NCBI RefSeq assembly: GCF_013337115.1
Contig: NZ_SGWE01000004.1
Span: forward strand, 1 to 64,000
DNA length: 64,000 bases
Direction: 5' to 3'
Source: Deinococcus sp. JMULE3
Lineage (GTDB): Bacteria > Deinococcota > Deinococci > Deinococcales > Deinococcaceae
Position 1 is the stretch's first letter. Each line of letters starts with the position of its first letter. The position numbers and the translations under genes are program-made. Of this stretch, positions 1 to 10,200 are shown piece after piece. The notes below the pieces were generated by a model. That model saw nothing but the letters and a program-made list of their open reading frames with translations, was not told the origin of the DNA and searched no databases.

Positions 1-758
1 GGTTCCTGCGCGGCGTCGGCGAACTGTGCCGCAGGCACGGCATTCCCGTCATCGCCGACGAGATCCAGACGGGCCTGGGCCGCACCGGGCACTGGTTCGA
101 ATCCGCCGCGCAGGGTCTGGATGCCGACATCATCACCCTGGCCAAGCCGCTGGGCGGCGGCATGACGGCCGTGGGCGCAACCATCGTCCGCGCGCCCATC
201 TACAAGAAGATGCTGGGGGGCCTGAGCAGCAAACGCCACAGCAACACCTTCGGCGGCGGCGCGCTCGCCATGGCGGTCGGCCTGAAAAGCCTGGAGTACC
301 TGATCGAGAACGACCTCCCGGCCCGCAGCGCCACGCTGGGCGCCGAGGGCTTCGCGCGGCTCCAGGCGGTCCAGAAGCGCTTCCCGAACCTGCTGGAAGC
401 CGTGCGCGGCCAGGGGATGCTGTTTGCGCTGCAGTTCCGGCCCATGGTGGGCGTGCCGCTGCCCGGCGCGCTAAAGGAACTGGTGTTCGAGGCGACCGCC
501 ATCCTCGCGCTGCGCGAACTGCACCAGGGGGGCGTCATGGCGAACCTGTCCCTGAGCAGCAAGCGCACCGTGCGCCTGACGCCCGCGCTGGACATGCCGC
601 ACGACGTGTTCACCACGATGTTCGACCGGGTGGAGGCCTTCGCGCAGACGCACCCCAGTGCCCGCCACCTGCTGACCAGCACGCCCCCGCAGGTCACCGC
701 GCGCCTCGCGGCGTTCGCGGCCAGCAAACCCAAGAAACGCACCCCCAGCGACGGCTGA
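1..758 (+). CDS. Class III (PLP-dependent) aminotransferase, 5' end outside the window
   Basis: The C-terminal 252 residues of a fold-type I aminotransferase are visible, read from base 3. The motif [11 protein letters not shown] is the cofactor-contacting aspartate region of class III enzymes, and the lysine in TLAKPLGGG (codon 144-146) is the expected Schiff-base lysine. These features are typical of acetylornithine, ornithine, 4-aminobutyrate and related omega-aminotransferases. The substrate cannot be told from this part. The protein ends in a basic tail and stops at 756-758. The next gene on the same strand starts 74 bases later behind its own promoter-like hexamer, so the two are probably separate units. 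Confidence 0.88.
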   Translation, partial: FLRGVGELCRRHGIPVIADEIQTGLGRTGHWFESAAQGLDADIITLAKPLGGGMTAVGATIVRAPIYKKMLGGLSSKRHSNTFGGGALAMAVGLKSLEYLIENDLPARSATLGAEGFARLQAVQKRFPNLLEAVRGQGMLFALQFRPMVGVPLPGALKELVFEATAILALRELHQGGVMANLSLSSKRTVRLTPALDMPHDVFTTMFDRVEAFAQTHPSARHLLTSTPPQVTARLAAFAASKPKKRTPSDG

Positions 759-832
759 ACCCGGACCGGCCCTGACCGGGGATAGGCCAGTGTGCCGTCG
801 ACGGCGTGCAGGCGCGGGTGTACGCTGAACGC

Positions 833-1717
833 ATGATCGACCTGGGGCCACTGGCCTGGATGGTGCACGTCGCGGCGGCCTTCGCCATTGCGTTCTTCGC
901 GCAGTCGGTGTTCAGCCCGAAGGGCCGCGAGGCGCGCGTCGTGATCCGCGCGATGATTCCCGTCGTGATCCTCACCCTGCTGGGGGCCGGGTGGCTGCCG
1001 CACCCGGTCGCGGGCATGCTGATCGGGTACTTCGGCTCGCGGGCGTTCGGGTCGTGGGGCTCGGCGCGCGGCGGCCTGATCGCCGCCGTGATCGCGGCGG
1101 TCGTCCTGATGCAACTGGGCGCGTCGTGGCTGCTGTTCCCGCTGTTCTTCATGGGGCTGGGCTGGCTCGCGTCGGGCGGCCCGGCGCGGGGACGGCGCCG
1201 CGTGCCGAAGGTGAAGGTGGAAATGGCCGGGCTGCCCGCGCAGGCGACGGGTACGCCGTTGCCGGTGGCCGCCCCTGCCGCCGAGGGACCGCTGGCGCCG
1301 TTCCTGGCCGACGCGCGGCTGCCCGCCCAGGCACGGGCGCAGCTGGTCGCGTTGAACCTCCGCACGCAGGAGGCGCTGTCGCTGCTCAAGGATCAGGGCC
1401 TGGAGGGCACCGAGGGGTTCTTCGTGGCCCGCGCGATCCGCGAGGAGTACGCGCCGGAGGCCGTGCAGGCGTACCTGAAGCTGCCCCGCTCGCTGGCGGA
1501 CACCGGGGTGATTCAGGATGGCAAGACCGGCGCGGCCCTGCTGTCCGAACAGCTGGAGCTGCTGCTGGACGGTGTGCAGGACATCATCGCGGGGTCGCTG
1601 CAGTCGGGTGGACAGGCGCTGCTCACGCACGGGCGATTCCTGCGTGAGCGCTTCGCGAAGGTCGAGCAGGACCTGCGCGTCCCGGTGATGATCCCGGCAG
1701 CCGACAAGGTGAAGTGA
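833..1717 (+). CDS. Membrane protein of unknown function
   Basis: This 294-residue protein is not recognised. The first 120 residues or so form about four hydrophobic segments, followed by a basic stretch ([10 protein letters not shown]). The rest is a soluble, leucine-rich, probably helical domain of about 130 residues rich in Ala, Leu and Gln. That layout recalls membrane-anchored proteins with a cytoplasmic helical tail such as XpaC-like proteins, but no diagnostic motif was seen. The start at 833 is chosen because TACGCT at 821-826 lies 6 bases upstream, the spacing of leaderless Deinococcus promoters. An in-frame ATG at 806 lies before that hexamer. Confidence 0.6.
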   Translation: MIDLGPLAWMVHVAAAFAIAFFAQSVFSPKGREARVVIRAMIPVVILTLLGAGWLPHPVAGMLIGYFGSRAFGSWGSARGGLIAAVIAAVVLMQLGASWLLFPLFFMGLGWLASGGPARGRRRVPKVKVEMAGLPAQATGTPLPVAAPAAEGPLAPFLADARLPAQARAQLVALNLRTQEALSLLKDQGLEGTEGFFVARAIREEYAPEAVQAYLKLPRSLADTGVIQDGKTGAALLSEQLELLLDGVQDIIAGSLQSGGQALLTHGRFLRERFAKVEQDLRVPVMIPAADKVK

Positions 1718-1751
1718 CCCCAGTCTCCGTTACGTGCTGGGCGTAACGCGG

Positions 1752-1757
1752 TATGCT
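1752..1757 (+). promoter_or_regulatory. Leaderless -10 hexamer of recQ
   Basis: TATGCT lies 8 bases before ATG 1766. This supports 1766 as the true start and so exposes the frameshift in recQ. Confidence 0.6.
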
Positions 1758-1765
1758 GGTGGGCG

Positions 1766-4014
1766 ATGTCCGCGCCCGCTGCCCAACCTGCTCTACCTGA
1801 CGCTGCCACCCTGGCCCCCGCCCTCGACCTCCTGAAACGCGTGTGGGGGTACGACGCCTTCCGGGGCGTGCAGGCGCAGATCGTCTCCACTGTCGCGGGG
1901 GCGGCAACGCCATGGTCCTCATGCCGACCGGCGGCGGCAAGAGCCTGTGCTACCAGGTCCCCAGCCTGCTGCGCCCCGGCGTGGGCATCATCGTGTCCCC
2001 CCTGATCGCGCTGATGAAGGACCAGGTGGACACCCTGCGCGGCCTGGGCGTGCGCGCCGCGTACCTGAACTCCACCCTGTCCCTGGACGGCGTGCGTGAA
2101 GTCGAGGCGGCCCTGCTGAGCGGCGAACTGGACCTGCTGTACGCCGCGCCGGAACGCCTGCTGCTGCCCCGCACCCTGGACCTGCTCGAACGCGCCCCGG
2201 TCGCCCTGTTCGCCGTGGACGAGGCGCACTGCGTGTCCCAGTGGGGGCACGATTTCCGTCCCGAGTACCAGGGCCTGAGTGTCCTGCCCGAACGCTTCCC
2301 CGACGTGCCGCGCATGGCGCTGACCGCCACCGCCGACGACCGCACCCGCGCCGACATCCTCCGCGTGCTGGACCTGGGGGCCGCGCCGCAGTTCATCTCC
2401 TCTTTCGACCGGCCGAATATCGGGTACCGGGTGGGGCAGAAGGACAGCCCCAAGACCCAGCTGCTGGACTTCATCCGCGCCGAGCACGCCGGGGACGCCG
2501 GAATCGTGTACTGCCTGTCCCGCAAATCCGTCGAGGAAACAGCGAAATGGCTCCAGGCGCAGGGCGTGGACGCCGTCGCGTACCACGCGGGCCTCCCCCC
2601 CCGCGAACGCACCCACGCGCAGGACCGCTTCCTGAACGAGGAGGGACTGGTCGTGGTCGCCACCGTCGCGTTCGGCATGGGCATCGACAAACCCAACGTG
2701 CGCTTCGTCGCGCACCTGGACCTCCCCAAGAGCATGGAAGGCTACTACCAGGAGACCGGCCGCGCCGGACGCGACGGGCTGCCCAGCACCGCCTGGATGG
2801 TGTACGGCCTCAGCGACGTCGTGAACGTGCGCCGCATGCTCGCCTCCAGCGACGCGCCCGAGGACGTCAAGCGCGTGGAGGCCGGGAAACTCGACGCGCT
2901 GCTCACCTACTGCGAGACCGCCGCCTGCCGCCGCGAGGTCCTCCTGGCGTACTTCGGCGAAAGCTACCAGGGACCCTGCGGGAACTGCGACACCTGCCTG
3001 AACCCCCCACGGGTGCGCGACATGACCCGCGAGGCGCAGATGGCCCTCTCGGCCGCGATCCGCACCGGGAACCGCTTCGGTGCCGCGCACCTGACCGACG
3101 TGCTGCTGGGCCGCGCCACCGAGAAGGTCGTCAGCATGAACCATCACACCCTCCCGACCTTCGGGGTGGGCACGGCGCACGACGAGAAGACGTGGCGGGG
3201 CGTGCTGCGCCAGCTGGTCAGCCTGGGCTTCCTGGCCGCCGGGGAACACCACGGCCTGAGCGCCACCGGCAAGGCCCGCACCCTCCTGAAGGGCGAGGCG
3301 ACCCTGACCCTGCGCGAGGACACCCTGATGCCTCGCGCGCGCCGCGCCGAGAAGCAACCCCGCGCGGGCCGCGCGCCGGTCGCGGACGCCGACCAGCCGC
3401 TGTTCGAGGCGCTGCGCGCGTGGCGACTGGACCGCGCCCGCAGCCTGGGCGTCCCCCCGTACGTGGTCTTCACCGACGCCACCCTGAAGGGCGTCACCGA
3501 CCTGAAACCCACCAGCCACGCCAGCCTGGGCACCGTCAGCGGCGTCGGCCAGCGCAAACTCGCGGACTTCGGGGACGAGGTCGTGCAGATCGTCCGCGAT
3601 CACCTGGGGGGGCATCCCGACCCGGCCCCCCGCCCCGCCACGCCCCAGGAACGCGGCGCACGCGAGAACGCCGCCGTCCTCGGCGCTCTGCGTGCCCGCC
3701 CGACCCCCACCCCGGTCGCCGCGCCCCTGCTGGGCCAGCCCACGCCACACCCGACTCAACCCGACGCCACGCAGCCTGACCCCATGCAGGCCGAACGGGT
3801 CGCCGCCGCCCTGCGCGAGGTCCGCCGTACCATCACCCAGGAAACCGGCCTGAGCGCCTTCCTGATCTTCCCGAACGCCGCCCTGGACGCCCTCGCGCAG
3901 CGCCAGCCCCGCACGGAAGCCGACCTGCACGGCATCCCCGGCCTGGGACCCAAACGCATCGAAACGTACGGCGAGCGCATCCTGACCACCGTCCGCGACA
4001 CGCTGGGCGACTGA
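1766..4014 (+). CDS. recQ: ATP-dependent DNA helicase RecQ, frameshifted near its N-terminus
   Basis: RecQ unwinds DNA 3'-5' in recombination and repair. The long frame carries Walker A (MPTGGGKSLCYQ), the DEAH box (VDEAHCVSQWGHDFRPEY), motif VI (QETGRAGRDG), the four-cysteine zinc site (CETAAC and CGNCDTC), a winged-helix RQC region and two C-terminal HRDC domains. D. radiodurans RecQ is known for three HRDC copies; I see two here. The N-terminal 44 residues (MSAPAAQP to VSTVAG) lie in another frame from ATG 1766, which has TATGCT at 1752-1757. The frames would join if the run of five G at 1897-1901 were six. As written, translation from 1766 stops at 2005, and the first possible start in the main frame is near 1843. 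Confidence 0.88.
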
Positions 4015-4078
4015 AGCGGATCAGGTCAAAGCGCACCCCGGTGGAAAGGAGGTTTACCCGCGCGGCCTCGGTCGGACA

Positions 4079-4125
4079 TGGGGTCGAGGGGCGTATGACT
4101 GCCTCCCCGACCCCACCGTGAACTG
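4079..4125. terminator. Hairpin after recQ
   Basis: The arms TGGGGTCG and CGACCCCA, extended inward by AGGGGC and GCCTCC, form a strong hairpin between the convergent ends of recQ and the small membrane peptide gene. There is no clear T run, so termination is inferred. Confidence 0.4.
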
Positions 4126-4148
4126 TGCTGCAGAGTGAATCCTGGCGT

Positions 4149-4283
4149 TCAGCCGAACAGTTGCGCCACCTTCAGCAGCGTCTGCCACACGCCCCAGGCC
4201 AGGGGTGCGGCGGGGACCAGCCACGCCAGGAGGATCAGAGGGGTGGCGGGCGGCGTCTGAGCGGAATGGGTCTGGTTCGTCAT
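4149..4283 (-). CDS. 44-residue membrane peptide next to the OFA transporter
   Basis: An uninterrupted reading frame starts at ATG 4283 with the ribosome binding site GGAGG about 7 bases upstream and ends TGA at 4149. It encodes 44 residues: a polar N-terminus (MTNQTHSAQTPP), then one hydrophobic segment (LILLAWLVPAAPLAWGVWQ) and a short tail ending AQLFG. It lies 117 bases downstream of the OFA-family transporter gene on the same strand. Small one-helix proteins are found next to OFA transporters in other bacteria and are annotated as MFS transporter small subunits. I infer the same role here from size, hydrophobicity and position. It is too short for most gene callers. Confidence 0.7.
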   Translation of the reverse strand: MTNQTHSAQTPPATPLILLAWLVPAAPLAWGVWQTLLKVAQLFG

Positions 4284-4400
4284 GTAGGGTCCTCCAGAGG
4301 TAAGTGCTGAATGGCGTTTCGCTGTCTCTTCTCCCGCAGATCGCCTCGGGAGAGGAGCGTCGGTCGGCGCGCTTGGCGGCCCCGACTGATGTGCTGGCTG

Positions 4401-5807
4401 TCAGCCGTGGCCGGGTTGGGGCGTGGCGCTGCGGGTGTCGGCCCAGTACCGCTGGGCGACGGGCCGCACGAGGAGGTTCGCGATGAAACCCACGACGAGC
4501 AGCGCGGCCATGATGAACATGGTGGTGCTGTAAGCCTGCGCGGCGGGCACGCCGGACGCGATCTGCCGGTCGCGGAAGCCGTTCACGAGGCTGGGGCCGA
4601 CGATCGCGGCGGCACTCCAGGCAAGCAGGAGGCGGCCGTGGATCGCGCCGACGTTCGCGGTGCCGAACATGTCGCGCAGGTACGCGGGGATGGTGGCGAA
4701 TCCGCCGCCGTACATGCTCATGATCACGCAGAAGCCCGCGACGAACAGGATCAGGCTCGCCATGTTCCCGAACATCGGGATCAGGAAGTACAGCACGGCG
4801 CCCAGCGCGAAGAAGATCATGTACGTGGGCTTGCGCCCGATACGGTCGCTGGTCGAGGACCAGATGAACCGCCCGGCCATGTTGAAGATGCTCAGCAGGC
4901 CCACGAACCCGGCGGCGGCGGCAGCGGTGACGCCGTTTCCGGCTCCCAGCACGCGGTCGCTGAACATCTCCTGGATCATGACGCTGGCCTGCCCGAGCAC
5001 GCCGATCCCGGCGGTGACGTTCAGGAACAGCACGGCGAACAGCAGCCAGAACTGCGGCGTGCGGAACGCCTGATCCACCAGGACGTTGTGCGTGCTGATC
5101 ATCCCGCCCGCCGCCTGTGGTTTCGGGGTCCACCCGGTGGGCGTCCAGCCGTCGGCGGGCACGCGGATCAGGAACGCGCCGAACAGCATCATCAGCAGGT
5201 ACACGGCGCCCATGATCAGGAAGGTGCTGCCGACGCCCAGCGTGCCGTCCCCGGCGAAACGGGCCATCAGGGCGGTGCCCAACGGGCTGCCGATCAGGGC
5301 GCCGCCGCCGAAGCCCATGATGGCCATGCCGGTGGCGAGGCCCGGGCGGTCCGGGAACCACTTGATCAGGGTGCTGACCGGACTGATGTACCCCAGGCCC
5401 AGGCCGATGCCGCCCAGCACGCCGTTCCCGAAGATCACCAGCGGCAGCGAGTGCAGTTTCACGCCCAGCGCCGCCACGAAGAACCCGCCGCAGAACAGCA
5501 GGGCGCTGGCGACCATGGTCTTGCGGGGCCCTTCGCGTTCCACCCACTTGCCGAACAGGGCGCTGCTGGCGCCCAGGAAGAACAGCGCGACGCTGAAGAT
5601 CAGCCCCACCTGAAAGAGCGTCCAGTCGCCGGGCGCGCCGGTCTCGGCACTGACGTCGCCGCTGAGCAGCCGGGTGAGGGGCTTGTTGAACACGGAATAG
5701 CCGTAGATCTGGCCGATGCTCAGGTGCACGGCCAGCGCGGCGGGCGGCACCAGCCAGCGGCTCCAGCCGGGCCCGGCGACGGACTGCGGACGATCCAGAA
5801 TGCCCAT
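4401..5807 (-). CDS. OFA-family MFS transporter (oxalate/formate antiporter type)
   Basis: This 468-residue polytopic membrane protein has about 12 hydrophobic segments. The N-terminus GWSRWLVPPAALAVHLSIGQ followed by YGYSVFNKPL is characteristic of the OFA family (OxlT-like), as are LGYISPVSTLIKWFPDRPGLATG (positions roughly 140-165) and the central MFS loop SDRIGRKP. The start at 5807 is preceded by AGGAGG. It lies immediately downstream of fdhD and the formate dehydrogenase genes on the same strand, so formate or a related carboxylate is the likely substrate. Lactate and oxalate transporters share the same fold and cannot be excluded. Confidence 0.85.
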   Translation of the reverse strand: MGILDRPQSVAGPGWSRWLVPPAALAVHLSIGQIYGYSVFNKPLTRLLSGDVSAETGAPGDWTLFQVGLIFSVALFFLGASSALFGKWVEREGPRKTMVASALLFCGGFFVAALGVKLHSLPLVIFGNGVLGGIGLGLGYISPVSTLIKWFPDRPGLATGMAIMGFGGGALIGSPLGTALMARFAGDGTLGVGSTFLIMGAVYLLMMLFGAFLIRVPADGWTPTGWTPKPQAAGGMISTHNVLVDQAFRTPQFWLLFAVLFLNVTAGIGVLGQASVMIQEMFSDRVLGAGNGVTAAAAAGFVGLLSIFNMAGRFIWSSTSDRIGRKPTYMIFFALGAVLYFLIPMFGNMASLILFVAGFCVIMSMYGGGFATIPAYLRDMFGTANVGAIHGRLLLAWSAAAIVGPSLVNGFRDRQIASGVPAAQAYSTTMFIMAALLVVGFIANLLVRPVAQRYWADTRSATPQPGHG

Positions 5808-5876
5808 TGCGACCTCCTGTCAAGCGTTCAGTTGTTTGACATGGAGGAGTCTAGGCGCTCGGGTTCTGGCTGGTCT

Positions 5877-6641
5877 TCACGCGTCTGACGAAGAATCCTC
5901 ATGTGGCCCGCGACCCAGCCGCCCCGCTCCGGCGTACACGGTCAGGCGTCCCCCACGTGCGAAGCCGCACAGGGTCACGCCGAACGCCGCCGCCGTGTCC
6001 ACCGCGAGGCTGGTCGCCGCGCCCACCGTCACGACCACCGCCACGCCCGCCGTGACGGCCTTCTGCACGATCTCGAAGCCCGCGCGGCTGCTGACCACCA
6101 GCACGGCGTCCGTCAGCGGGAGGCGGCCCTGCGCCTGCGCCCAGCCCACCAGTTTGTCCACGGCGTTGTGCCGCCCCACGTCCTCGAAGGCGGCCAGCCG
6201 CGTGCCGTCCGGCGTGAACAGCGCCGCGCCGTGCAGGCCGCCGGTCGCCGCGAAGCCCGGCTGGGCCGCCGCGAGTGCCTCCGGCAGGCCCGAGAGCCAC
6301 GCCACGTCCAGCGGGCCGCCCGCCCAGGATGGGGGAGAGGCGCGGGTCATCAGGCGTTCCACGCTGCCCGACCCGCACACCCCGCACGCGCTGGACGACA
6401 CCGCCAGCCGCGCGCCCGCCGCGAGCCGCGCGAACTCCGGCGTGTGCAGGTGCCACACGTTCGGGTTCTCCGCGTCAGGGTGCAGCCTGAGGTCGTCCGG
6501 CAGCAGGCCCTCGGCGACCAGCCAGCCCAGCAGCAGCTCGCGGTCGTGACCGGGCGTGCGCATCAGCACCCCCAGCGGCAGCGGACCACCCGGCGTGTGC
6601 AGCCGCAGTTCCAGCGGTTCCTCGACCGCCACGGCGTCCAC
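5877..6641 (-). CDS. fdhD: Formate dehydrogenase accessory sulfurtransferase FdhD
   Basis: FdhD delivers sulfur from IscS to the bis-MGD cofactor of formate dehydrogenase. The family signature is present: EEPLELRL near the N-terminus, the CGVCG motif with its sulfur-carrying cysteines near residue 90, and FEDVGRHNAVDKLVGWA. From GTG 6641 the product has 254 residues. The reading frame continues upstream without a stop and encodes plausible FdhD sequence (LPVVLWRGGAPEERVDAVAV) but has no ATG, GTG or TTG there. If the run of four C at 6698-6701 had one more base, the frame would start at ATG 6715, just after the DUF1641 stop. See the finding on this start. Confidence 0.88.
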   Translation of the reverse strand: MDAVAVEEPLELRLHTPGGPLPLGVLMRTPGHDRELLLGWLVAEGLLPDDLRLHPDAENPNVWHLHTPEFARLAAGARLAVSSSACGVCGSGSVERLMTRASPPSWAGGPLDVAWLSGLPEALAAAQPGFAATGGLHGAALFTPDGTRLAAFEDVGRHNAVDKLVGWAQAQGRLPLTDAVLVVSSRAGFEIVQKAVTAGVAVVVTVGAATSLAVDTAAAFGVTLCGFARGGRLTVYAGAGRLGRGPHEDSSSDA

Positions 6642-6721
6642 CCGCTCCTCCGGCGCCCCGCCCCGCCACAGTACGACGGGGAGGCCGGTCGTCGCCTCCC
6701 CGTCCCGCCTCCCATCTGAAT

Positions 6722-7225
6722 TCAGCGGCCCACCTCGGCCTGATTCGCGGTCTGCGGCACTTCCTCACTGGCCTCGCGCAGCGCCCGCCCCGCGCCCTTG
6801 AGCAGCGCGAAGATCGCGCCGAGCGCCACCTGCACGTCCCGGTCCTTCAGCAGCCCCAGCAGTTCACCCAGGCCGATGCCCTTCCCGGCCGCGACGTGCC
6901 GCGCGCCCTCGTGCACGCCCACCGTGACCGCGTGGCCCAGCACGCTGACCTCGCCCGGATCGAGTTCCGACAGGGTCTTGCCGAGTTCCGTCACGTTGCG
7001 GATCAGGGTGGTGCTGCTCTGCCCACCCAGGATGTGCAGCAGCGACGCCGTGAGGCCCTCACCGCCCCGGACGGTCTTCTGCGCGACGTCCAGCACGCCG
7101 TGCTCGTGCAGCTGCCGCAGCAGGTGCAGGCCCGCCAGCAGCGCCTCGGTGGAGTCCCCCACCTCGGCGTGCAGCTGTTCCTGCGGGGTGGGCGTGCGCG
7201 GCGTGAATTCGAGTGGTTTCGCCAT
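6722..7225 (-). CDS. DUF1641 protein, small subunit of ForCE-type formate dehydrogenase
   Basis: The product has 167 residues with no signal peptide. The region from about residue 60 to 150 has the alternating hydrophobic and glycine pattern of DUF1641 (GGEGLTASLLHILGG, then GLGELLGLLKDRDVQVALG). DUF1641 proteins occur beside catalytic subunits of the YjgC/YrhE type in Bacillus and Staphylococcus, where the pair is called ForC and ForE and links formate oxidation to the membrane. It follows the catalytic gene by 28 bases, with GGAGG before ATG 7225, so the two are surely co-transcribed. Function is by family and context. Confidence 0.82.
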   Translation of the reverse strand: MAKPLEFTPRTPTPQEQLHAEVGDSTEALLAGLHLLRQLHEHGVLDVAQKTVRGGEGLTASLLHILGGQSSTTLIRNVTELGKTLSELDPGEVSVLGHAVTVGVHEGARHVAAGKGIGLGELLGLLKDRDVQVALGAIFALLKGAGRALREASEEVPQTANQAEVGR

Positions 7226-7253
7226 TCAGGACTCCTCCGTGGGTGTAGAACGC

Positions 7254-10200
7254 TCAGTCATCGGCGCCCAGCGCGTCCGCGCGTGCGTTCAGGCTGTCGC
7301 CGTGCATGGGCAGCAGCCCGCCCGGGAACACGTAGTCGGGCCGCGCCCACTTGCGCTCGACCTCCACCCCATCCTGCGGCGTCGGGTGCCCCCAGCGTGG
7401 GTTCGAGGCAGGGAGCGGATTCGGGCCGACGTCGTGCAGGAGTTCCAGGCGCACGCGGGTGTCCTTGTACGCCGGGGTGTTCGTGGTCGCGTCGCCTCCC
7501 GAGCCGGTCAGGCGGTTCACGGCGTCCTCGGCCTTGCGGGCGTTCATGGGCACGAACACCTGATTCCCGCTGACCCGCCCGGTCACGAGCACCTGCAGGC
7601 GCACCGCGCCGTACTCGCTGACCAGCCGCGCCCACTGCCCGCTCTGGACATTGCGCTCGGCGGCCAGTTCCGGACTGATCTCCACGAACGCGTCCGGTGT
7701 CTTCTCGGTGATGCCCGCCACGCGGAAGGTCATGTTCCCCTCGTGGAAGTGCTCCAGCATGCGCCCGCTGTTCAGGTGCAGGTCGAAGGTATCGTCCGGC
7801 GTGTGCTGACGGGGCCGGTACTCCCCGGCGTACAGCCGCGCCTTCCCGTCGGGGAAGTTGAAGCGCTCGGTGTAAAGCAGAGGCTGATCGGTGCCGTCCT
7901 CTGCCACCGGCCAGCACAGCGTGTCGTAGCCCTCCAGGCGGTCGTAGTTCACCCCCGCGAAGAACGGCGTGAGGCGCGCGATCTCATCCATGATCTGGGC
8001 GGGATGCGTGTAGCCCCAGCGGTGGCCCATGCGCTCGGCGACCGCCGTGTAGATCTGCCAATCGGGCTTGGTGCCCTTCAGGGGCGGCATGACCTCGTAC
8101 AGCCGCTGGATGCGCCGCTCGGTGTTCGTGAAGGTGCCTTCCTTCTCCAGCGACGCCGCTGCCGGAAGGATCACGTCCGCGAACCGCGCCGTGTTCGTGA
8201 AGTACAGGTCCTGCACCACCAGGAACTCCAGTGCCTCGAAGCCTTCCTGCAGGTGGTTGGCGTTCGCGTCGGTGAGGCTCATCTCCTCGCCGGTCAGCCA
8301 CATGGCCTTCAGCTTGCCGTCCAGCGCCGCGTCGATCATCTGCGTGTTGTCCAGGCCGCGTTCGGGCCGCAGGGTGACGCCCCACTCGCGTTCGTGGCGT
8401 TGCACGGCGAACGGGTCGTCCACCTTCTGGTAGCCGCTGACCGCGTCCGGCTGCGCCCCCATGTCCGATGCGCCCTGCACGTTGTTGTGCCCCCGCAGCG
8501 GGTACGCGCCGGTCCCGAGCCGCCCGTAGTTCCCGGTGATCAGCAGCAGGTTGCTGATCGCGGCGCTCGTGTCGGTCCCGCCGCACTGCTGCGTGACACC
8601 CATCGCCCACAGGATGCACACCCGATCCTCGCTGGCGATGCGCCGCGCCAGCGCCTCCAGCGTCGCGGCGCTCAGGCCGGTCTCTCGCTCGGCACGTTCC
8701 AGGGTGTACTCCTCGATGGACGCGCGGAACTCGTCCAGGCCATTCACGCGCTCGCGCAGGAAGTCTTTGTCCTCCAGGCCGTGGTCGAGGATGAACTTGC
8801 TGACCGCCGCCAGCCACACGAAGTCCGTGCCGGGGTTCGGGCGGTGGAACTCGTCGGCCCGGCGCGCCAGTTCATGCTCGCGGATGTCGAACACGATCAC
8901 GCGCGTGCGGCCCAGCTTCTGCGACCGCTTCACGCGCGTCGCGAGGACCGGGTGGCTCTCGGCGGTGTTGCTGCCCACCGTGATCACCAGACTGGCATTC
9001 TCGATATCCTTGATGGTCCCGCTGTCCCCACCGATCCCCACCGTCAGGGACAGGCCCTTGCTGGCGGGCGACTGGCAGTACCGCGAGCAGTTGTCCACGT
9101 TGTTCGTGCCGATCACCTGACGCGCGAACTTCTGCACCAGGAACGCTTCCTCGTTGCTGGCCTTGCTGCTCGCCACGAACGCCAGCGCGTCCGGCCCGTT
9201 CGCGTCGCGGATCTCCGTGAAGCGCCGCGAGACCAGGTCCAGCGCCTCGTCCCACGTCGCCTCGCGGAAACGGTCCCCGTCGCGTATCAGGGGGCTGGTC
9301 AGGCGGTCCGTGCTGTTCACGTAATCCCAGCCGAACTTGCCCTTCACGCAGGTGCTGATGCCGTTCGCGTGCCCGTGCGCGGGCTCGACCTTCAGGATGT
9401 GCCGCTCGTCCGTCCAGACGTCGAAGGAGCAGCCCACCCCGCAGTACGTGCAGACCGTCTTCGTCTTCTTGATGTAGCGGTCGCGGGCGGCCGATTCGAT
9501 CTCGGACACGTTCATGATCGGCTTCAGGCCCGCGCTGGCCTCCACGCCCTTCACCACGTCAATGGCGGCGTTCCACACCGGCAGCGGAATCCCCGTGAAC
9601 AGCCCCGCCTCGCCCAGCATGGATTTCTCCTGCAGCGCGTTGCAGGGGCATACGGTGACGCAGTGCCCGCAGCTGACGCAGCTGCTCTCACCGATGGGCT
9701 TGCCGCCGTCCCACAGCACGCGCGGCTGCTCCATCTCCCAGCCGATCGTCAGCGTCTCGTTCACCTGCACGTTCTGGCAGGCCTCCACGCAGCGGCCGCA
9801 CAGGATGCACTGATCCGGGTCGTAGCGGTAGAAGGGATTGCTCATGTCCTTCTCATACCCTTTCGGCTGGAACGGTCGGGTCTGATGGTCGATGCCCAGC
9901 ACGCCCAGCGTGTTGTGGACCGTGCAGTTCCCGTTGTTGTTGTCGCACACCGTGCAGTACAGGTCGTGATTCGCCACCAGCCGGTCGTACGCGTCCCGCT
10001 GCGCCGCACGCGCCGCGTTCGTCTGCGTGCGCACCACCATGCCCGCGCGCACCGGCGTTCCACACGCGCGGCCCACCACGCCGTCGATCTCCACCGCGCA
10101 GGTATCGCACGTCTGGATCGGGCCCAACTGCTCGTGGTAACACACCTGCGCCAGCGGCACCTGCGCGCGGTTGATGACGTCCACCAGCGGCTCACCCAGC

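Noticed and set aside
1513..3930. Long minus-strand frame opposite recQ
   Set aside because: Repetitive Gly/Ala/Val/Gln composition and no motif; RecQ motifs on the plus strand explain the openness.
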